A DNA stretch of 8,813 nt from Candidatus Margulisiibacteriota bacterium (GTDB lineage: Bacteria > Margulisbacteria > Termititenacia > Termititenacales > Termititenacaceae). Positions 5,282 through 8,813 of the stretch are shown here, piece by piece. Position 1 is the first letter of the stretch. Every line of letters begins with the position of its first letter. The position numbers were made by a program, and so were the translations under genes. The stretch covers positions 1 to 8,813 of the forward strand of contig JAITIE010000116.1 of assembly GCA_031279615.1 (NCBI GenBank). Direction: 5' to 3'. Under the pieces are notes generated by a model, which saw only the letters and a program-made list of their open reading frames with translations, was not told where the DNA came from and did not search any database.

Positions 5282-6526
5282 TTATTTGTATTTTTTCACA
5301 ATCAGCGCGGCGTTGTTGCCGCCCAAACCCATAGAATCCAGCAGTATATAATTGAGAATCATCTCCCGCGCGGTATTGGGCACATAATCCAGATCGCATT
5401 CCGGGTCCGGCGTTTCCAGATTCATGGTCGGAATGACGGTCTGTTTGTCCAGCATCAAAGCCGCGGCGATGAGCTGAAAAGCCGTCGAGGCGCCGAAAGG
5501 CATACCCATCACGGACTTAATCGTGCTGACCGGCACGGATTTGGCGCGGTCACCCAGCGCTAATTTTATAGCGTGCGTCTCTTTGAGATCGGCGGATTTT
5601 GACCCCGAGCCGTGCGCGCAAATATAGTCCAGCTCATACGGCGTGATGTCCGCGTCTTGGAACGCCGCTTCCATAGCCCGCGCCATGCCCGCGCCAGTCG
5701 GCTCCATGCGGTAAGAATCATAGGCGTCCGCCGATGAACCAAAGCCGCACAGCTCACCGTAAATATAGGCGCCGCGCCGGAGCGCATGCTCTAGCTCCTC
5801 CAGCGCCACCACGCCCGCGCCCTCGGCCAGCAAAAAACCGTCGCGGTTGAGGTCGTACGGCGTGACCGCTTTTTCCGGAGTTTCGTTTTTTTTGGAAAGC
5901 TGTTTCGTGCCGTCAAAGCTGGCGTAGACCACTTCGGTAAAAGGCGTCTCCGCGCCGCCGGCCAGGATCACGTCGGCCTTGCCCGAACGGATCGCGTCGA
6001 GAGCCGTGCCGAGCGCATTAGCGGAAGCCGAACAGCCCGTGGACAAAGAATAATTCACGCCGGTCAAACCGTAATAAATAGAGATTTCCGCCGCGGCCGC
6101 GTGTGAAAAAGTAGCGTTAGCGCAGAACGGATTGATCTTGCTCAAACCTTTTTCCTGCAAAATGCGCTGCTGCTCCTCGACAGCCTCATGCCCGCCGATG
6201 CCGGTGCCCATCATCACGCCGAAGCGCGGCGCGTTTTCCGCAGTGATCGCCAGGTGCGCGTCAGCGACAGCCAGTCCGGCCGCCACGACAGCCATTTGTG
6301 TGAAGCGCGAAAAATATTTGCTCTTTTTTTTGTCGAGATACGGCAGTGGATTAAAATCGGGAATATTGCCGCCGATCCGCGTCTTGAAGCTCAGCGGCGA
6401 ATTGGCAATCTCCGGCACCACGCGGATGCCCGAAATGCCGTTGACCAAAAACCGCCAAAAGGTCTCCCGTTCTTTGCCGATTGGCGAGATTGGCCCCAAG
6501 CCGGTTATCACTACTCTTCTCTGCAT
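5282..6526 (-). CDS. fabF: Beta-ketoacyl-ACP synthase II-like condensing enzyme with altered active site
   Basis: A 414-residue thiolase-fold enzyme, full length for FabF, which condenses acyl-ACP with malonyl-ACP in fatty acid elongation. It begins RRVVITGLGPISPIG. The nucleophile Cys165 (LSTGCSASANALG) and first histidine His305 (CAHGSGS) align with E. coli Cys163 and His303. The second catalytic His, normally in a GHLLGA motif, is Met342 here (SVMGMPFGAS), and the gate motif GFGGTN reads GLGGNN, so the gating Phe is Leu401. Lys337 is kept. Decarboxylation of malonyl-ACP may be impaired, or the enzyme may belong to a specialised KS subfamily. An AAGGG site lies before the ATG. It stands alone, without acpP or other fab genes, divergent from parA. 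Confidence 0.88.
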   Translation of the reverse strand: MQRRVVITGLGPISPIGKERETFWRFLVNGISGIRVVPEIANSPLSFKTRIGGNIPDFNPLPYLDKKKSKYFSRFTQMAVVAAGLAVADAHLAITAENAPRFGVMMGTGIGGHEAVEEQQRILQEKGLSKINPFCANATFSHAAAAEISIYYGLTGVNYSLSTGCSASANALGTALDAIRSGKADVILAGGAETPFTEVVYASFDGTKQLSKKNETPEKAVTPYDLNRDGFLLAEGAGVVALEELEHALRRGAYIYGELCGFGSSADAYDSYRMEPTGAGMARAMEAAFQDADITPYELDYICAHGSGSKSADLKETHAIKLALGDRAKSVPVSTIKSVMGMPFGASTAFQLIAAALMLDKQTVIPTMNLETPDPECDLDYVPNTAREMILNYILLDSMGLGGNNAALIVKKYK

Positions 6527-6554
6527 AACCTACCCTTGCTATTTAACATTCCGG

Positions 6555-6584
6555 TTGCATTTCTGCCGCCCGGACTGCTATACT
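6555..6584 (+). promoter_or_regulatory. Candidate parA promoter (extended -10)
   Basis: TATACT (6579-6584) preceded by TGC (6576-6578) forms an extended -10. TTGCAT (6555-6560), 18 bp upstream, is a weak -35. Transcription would start near 6591, giving a leader of about 60 nt that contains the palindrome at 6603-6621. Confidence 0.5.
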
Positions 6585-6602
6585 TAAAATATATCGTCAA
6601 GG

Positions 6603-6625
6603 AAGTGAAAAAGTTTCACTTTTTT
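6603..6625. promoter_or_regulatory. Perfect palindrome in the parA leader (operator or attenuator)
   Basis: AAGTGAAA (6603-6610), AAG, TTTCACTT (6614-6621) is an 8-bp perfect dyad, and the last two bases start a run of six Ts (6620-6625). As RNA on the + strand it resembles a small intrinsic terminator about 25 bases before the parA start; as DNA it is a typical 19-bp operator just downstream of the parA start point and upstream of divergent fabF. Confidence 0.6.
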
Positions 6626-6637
6626 AACCTTTTAGGC

Positions 6638-6644
6638 GGGGGGG
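6638..6644 (+). promoter_or_regulatory. G7 ribosome binding site of parA
   Basis: Seven Gs end 6 bp before the ATG at 6651, the right spacing for a Shine-Dalgarno. A homopolymer in this position could vary in length and tune translation. Confidence 0.65.
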
Positions 6645-6650
6645 TCTAAA

Positions 6651-7580
6651 ATGGAAATCATCGCTTTAGCTAATCATAAAGGCGGCTGTGGCAAAACCAC
6701 GACGGCGGTCAATCTGGCCTATCAGCTCGCCAAACTCAAACAAAAAGTTTTGCTTATCGATCTGGATCCGCAGGGACACAGCTCGCTGGGTTTGAATATT
6801 AATCCCGATCGCATTGAACTGGCTTGCTTTGATTTTTTACAAAAAAAACCTCTGGCTGGCATTGTAATCAAAATAATGCCCGATCTGGATCTAATCCCCG
6901 GCTCGATGAAAACCGCGTTGCTCGAGCAAATGCTGGCTGGCAAAAATCGCCGCGAGTACCGGCTGAAAGACTTGCTGAAAAAAGTGTCCGGCTATAATTA
7001 TATTCTCATTGACACGCCGCCCAATCTCGGCCTGCTGACTATCAATTCTCTGCTGGCCGCCAATAAAGTGCTGACGCCGCTGGAGCCCGGCAATTACGCT
7101 CTGCACGGCCTGCAAAAACTCGACGAAACTCTCGCCCTGCTGAAAAATAAAACCGGCCATCAGCCGGAAAAACGCTACGTGCTCACCATGTACCGCCCGA
7201 CTAAATTTTGCGAAGATTTTTTAAATCTGCTCAAGCCGTTTTTTAAAAATAATTTAATGCAAACCAAAATTAATTTCTCGGAACATTACAAAGACGCGGC
7301 GCTGATCGGTCTGCCGGCCGGCGCCTGCGGCAGCGGACAGGCTGACGATCACGCCAATCTGGCGCGCGAGGTCAAGGCCTGGGCGGAGAAAAAAGAGCCG
7401 GTCTTCATCAGCAGTCTGCCCTCGCCGGTCAAGATCGAGTTTAACACGCTCGGTAATACGGACATGATCCAGATGCTGCGCGGCACGGATGATAATTACA
7501 GTTATCATTATGTTTTTGATAAAAAAGGCAACGTGACACGGGTCAAAAGCAAACCCCTGCTCAAACATTCTTTCCTGTAA
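6651..7580 (+). CDS. parA: ParA/Soj-family ATPase with a C-terminal extension
   Basis: Deviant Walker A P-loop ATPase of the ParA/MinD superfamily, used in partitioning DNA or positioning protein cargo. The nucleotide site is complete: HKGGCGKTTT (signature Lys10, P-loop Lys15), LLIDLDPQGHSS (Asp37, Asp39) and ILIDTPPNLG (Asp121). The ATPase core ends near residue 250 (LAREVKAWAEKK). About 55 further residues follow, including EFNTLGNTDMIQML and a Tyr-rich strand pair YHYVFDKKGNVTRVKS, which looks like a small beta hairpin or mini-domain that I do not recognise. At 309 residues it is longer than typical Soj (about 255). No parB or parS-like site is seen nearby, and there is no N-terminal HTH, so an orphan cargo-positioning ParA is possible. 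Divergent from fabF. Confidence 0.9.
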   Translation: MEIIALANHKGGCGKTTTAVNLAYQLAKLKQKVLLIDLDPQGHSSLGLNINPDRIELACFDFLQKKPLAGIVIKIMPDLDLIPGSMKTALLEQMLAGKNRREYRLKDLLKKVSGYNYILIDTPPNLGLLTINSLLAANKVLTPLEPGNYALHGLQKLDETLALLKNKTGHQPEKRYVLTMYRPTKFCEDFLNLLKPFFKNNLMQTKINFSEHYKDAALIGLPAGACGSGQADDHANLAREVKAWAEKKEPVFISSLPSPVKIEFNTLGNTDMIQMLRGTDDNYSYHYVFDKKGNVTRVKSKPLLKHSFL

Positions 7581-7587
7581 TCCAATA

Positions 7588-7596
7588 TGTTATAAT
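7588..7596 (+). promoter_or_regulatory. Extended -10 promoter of the CxxC protein gene
   Basis: TGT followed by a perfect TATAAT (7591-7596), only 7 bp after the parA stop codon. No good -35 is visible, which is tolerated by extended -10 promoters. The start would be near 7603, followed by a GGGAGAG ribosome site at 7614-7620. Confidence 0.5.
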
Positions 7597-7627
7597 ATTG
7601 TCAATTACAAAAAGGGAGAGTTGCTTT

Positions 7628-8008
7628 ATGGCTAGAACCAGACGCAAAAAATCCGCAAATGAACCTGACGCTTCTTTGACCTGCCCGTTATGCGGCAAGG
7701 CGCACGATATTCGCCAGGACTTGGGCATAAAAGCCACGCGGGCTGAAACGGATAAAATAATTTTGCTGAACAACATTATTGCTTCAGCCGCTCAGGCCAG
7801 CGCGCCAACGGACTTGCCGCCGCAAGTTACGCAAGAAAATTTAGAGCGTTATTTAGCGGCCATCCTCAATGTGCGCGCGGAAGCCATGGCGCAGGTTAGA
7901 GCCTGGTGGCAGAACATCCTCGCCAAATACGATTTGCCTAAAGATATCAATGTTTTTATTGATTACAACACCTGTGCTTTTTACATCGCCCTGCCGCAAA
8001 AAAGGTAG
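7628..8008 (+). CDS. Small hypothetical protein with a CxxC motif
   Basis: A 126-residue protein of unknown function. The N-terminus is very basic (MARTRRKK), followed by CPLCGK at residues 19-24, half of a zinc ribbon or a redox pair. A Cys near residue 117 (DYNTCAFYIAL) is the only other cysteine, so a full four-Cys zinc site within one chain is not present. The middle (about 60-105) is predicted helical, with NVRAEAMAQVRAWWQNILAKY amphipathic in part. The ATG at 7628 has GGGAGAG at a good distance; an upstream in-frame TTG at 7598 lies in the promoter region and is rejected. It follows parA by 47 bp, with its own promoter candidate, and ends before a hairpin terminator. Confidence 0.8.
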   Translation: MARTRRKKSANEPDASLTCPLCGKAHDIRQDLGIKATRAETDKIILLNNIIASAAQASAPTDLPPQVTQENLERYLAAILNVRAEAMAQVRAWWQNILAKYDLPKDINVFIDYNTCAFYIALPQKR

Positions 8009-8037
8009 TTAAGTTTTCTTAAAAAAAGTTATACCAG

Positions 8038-8057
8038 GCCAAGCGGTTGGCATTTTT
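8038..8057 (+). terminator. Probable intrinsic terminator after the CxxC protein gene
   Basis: GCCAA (8038-8042), loop GCGG, TTGGC (8047-8051), then A and five Ts. It is 30 bp after the stop codon. The stem is short but perfect. It also means the next gene, starting at 8076, needs another transcription source or read-through. Confidence 0.55.
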
Positions 8058-8075
8058 CTTGCAGTATTGCCAGGT

Positions 8076-8507
8076 ATGACTTGGCAAAAATGTTTACCCA
8101 ATCTAGAGGATCAGGCAAAGTCAGCCCTTGATATTATTCTGCCAGAACTCAATCCGGTTGATTTGGCTTTATTGAAAAAGCGCAGCAAACCTGTTCTATT
8201 AAAGAGCACGATATTGCAAAAAGAAAAAACCAATCATGCGGACATAAACAGCAATCAATATAGTAAAATAATCGGTTCTGCTCTTTATTCACCCAACTAT
8301 ATATTACAAGTCAAACCTCAAGAAAAACCTAATTATTTTACGTTCATCCAGGAAGCCACAGGTGCAATTGTTGTGCTAGAAATGCTTGAAGATAAAGCTA
8401 ATTTCGAAATTGTCAGTTTTAACCAAGTAAGGCGAAAAAGCCTAGAACAATATAAAAGAAAAACCAAGATGGAGGACGGCCTATTCCTCATAACGACAAG
8501 AAAATAA
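8076..8507 (+). CDS. Orphan BECR-fold nuclease-like protein (tentative)
   Basis: A 143-residue soluble protein with no signal or membrane segment. The stretch PVLLKSTILQKEKTNHADI (His54), then a helix QYSKIIGSAL and a strand YILQV, followed by FIQEATGAIVVLEML and EIVSFNQVRRKSLEQY, recalls the Barnase-EndoU-ColicinE5/D-RelE-like (PBECR) nuclease families found as phage and toxin modules. This is pattern recognition only. The gene is richer in A/T codons (AAA, AAT, ATA) than its neighbours, which suggests horizontal transfer. No antitoxin or immunity gene is adjacent. The start is uncertain: the ATG at 8076 has no properly spaced Shine-Dalgarno, and an in-frame TTG lies at 8067. Confidence 0.6.
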   Translation: MTWQKCLPNLEDQAKSALDIILPELNPVDLALLKKRSKPVLLKSTILQKEKTNHADINSNQYSKIIGSALYSPNYILQVKPQEKPNYFTFIQEATGAIVVLEMLEDKANFEIVSFNQVRRKSLEQYKRKTKMEDGLFLITTRK

Positions 8508-8555
8508 ACCTGCCGGGCAGCTGGCCTTTCTGCTCTTCATCTCGGTTCTGTTTAT

Positions 8556-8585
8556 ATTATATCATAATCAAACTTTGAATTTCAA
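8556..8585 (-). promoter_or_regulatory. Strong minus-strand promoter candidate antisense to the orphan gene
   Basis: On the minus strand TTGAAA (8585-8580) and TATAAT (8561-8556) are 18 bp apart, and TGA just before the -10 makes it an extended -10 site. Transcription would start near 8549 and run leftward, antisense to the gene at 8076-8507. No minus-strand gene follows; the first ATG (8540) opens only 19 codons. It lies just downstream of rph. Confidence 0.45.
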
Positions 8586-8600
8586 TAAATTTTGGCAGAA

Positions 8601-8813
8601 CTAAGCCAGTGTTCTTTTCTGCAATTTAGTTAGTTCCGCCACGCCTTTAGCGCCAAGGTCGAGCAATTGATTTAACTGTTCACGCGAAAATGTGCCGTGC
8701 TCGCCGGTGCCCTGCACTTCCACCAGCTGGCCGGAGCCGGTCATGATGACATTGAGGTCGACTTCCGCGGCGCTGTCCTCGAGGTACATCAAGTCTAGGC
8801 GCGGCTCACCGTC
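8601..8813 (-). CDS. rph: RNase PH, C-terminal part (5' end beyond window)
   Basis: The frame is open from the right edge for 70 codons to a TAG at 8603-8601. It encodes the conserved C-terminus of RNase PH, a phosphate-dependent 3'-to-5' exoribonuclease that trims tRNA 3' ends and acts as a hexamer. Recognisable are [39 protein letters not shown] and the final helix [14 protein letters not shown]. The conserved Asp pair in EDSAAEVD that contributes to the metal/phosphate site is present. It ends normally and is cut only by the window. No clear terminator follows; a promoter candidate on the same strand begins 16 bp after the stop. Confidence 0.95.
   Translation of the reverse strand, partial: DGEPRLDLMYLEDSAAEVDLNVIMTGSGQLVEVQGTGEHGTFSREQLNQLLDLGAKGVAELTKLQKRTLA

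Noticed and set aside
5282..6649. Plus-strand ORFs at 5198-5563, 6132-6587 and 6188-6649 and minus 5566-5787
   Set aside because: They overlap the well-supported fabF frame and encode no recognisable domains.
8481..8540. Nineteen-codon minus-strand ORF after the antisense promoter
   Set aside because: It has no properly spaced ribosome site and no recognisable peptide features; the transcript, if real, is more likely non-coding.
8508..8600. Intrinsic terminators for the orphan gene or rph
   Set aside because: The GC-rich stretch at 8512-8535 forms only 4-bp stems with no T run.

Overview
The window looks like chromosomal DNA from an uncultured bacterium of moderate GC. Housekeeping genes (proB, queF, fabF, a parA-type gene, rph) face both ways, separated by short promoter regions, and sit beside a large secreted surface protein and a toxin-antitoxin pair. 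No rRNA, tRNA, transposase or CRISPR array is visible. The mix of a glycine-rich surface protein with Ig-like repeats, a GlmU reduced to one domain and a ProB without PUA recalls poorly cultured candidate phyla, but the sequence does not fix the lineage.

Layout. Positions 1-1933 (-) hold the first 644 codons of a secreted protein: a signal peptide, a split glycine-rich domain, then 100-residue tandem repeats that run off the left edge. Positions 1934-2588 lack a normal gene but are rich in structure: a hairpin-rich segment, a G10 tract inside a possible phase-variable small ORF, an 11-pair inverted repeat, a + strand promoter-like site, and two adjacent hairpins with mutually complementary loops. 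Positions 2589-4122 (-) are a proB - glmU-like operon. Across a dyad-rich divergent region, queF (+) is followed by a vapBC module with its own consensus promoter, an operator-like palindrome and an apparently leaderless start. fabF (-) converges on vapC and diverges from parA (+) across a palindrome. parA is followed by a small CxxC protein, a terminator, an AT-rich orphan gene resembling BECR-fold nucleases, and on the other strand the 3' end of rph.

How the parts relate. proB (proline), the GlmU-type uridylyltransferase (UDP-GlcNAc for the envelope), queF (queuosine), fabF (fatty acids) and rph (tRNA 3' trimming) are separate housekeeping tasks. vapBC is a self-contained regulatory unit between queF and fabF. 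The unusual material is the 2.0-2.6 kb intergenic region, an FabF-like enzyme lacking the second active-site histidine, a ParA with an extra C-terminal tail and no visible ParB, and the orphan nuclease-like gene faced by an antisense promoter candidate.
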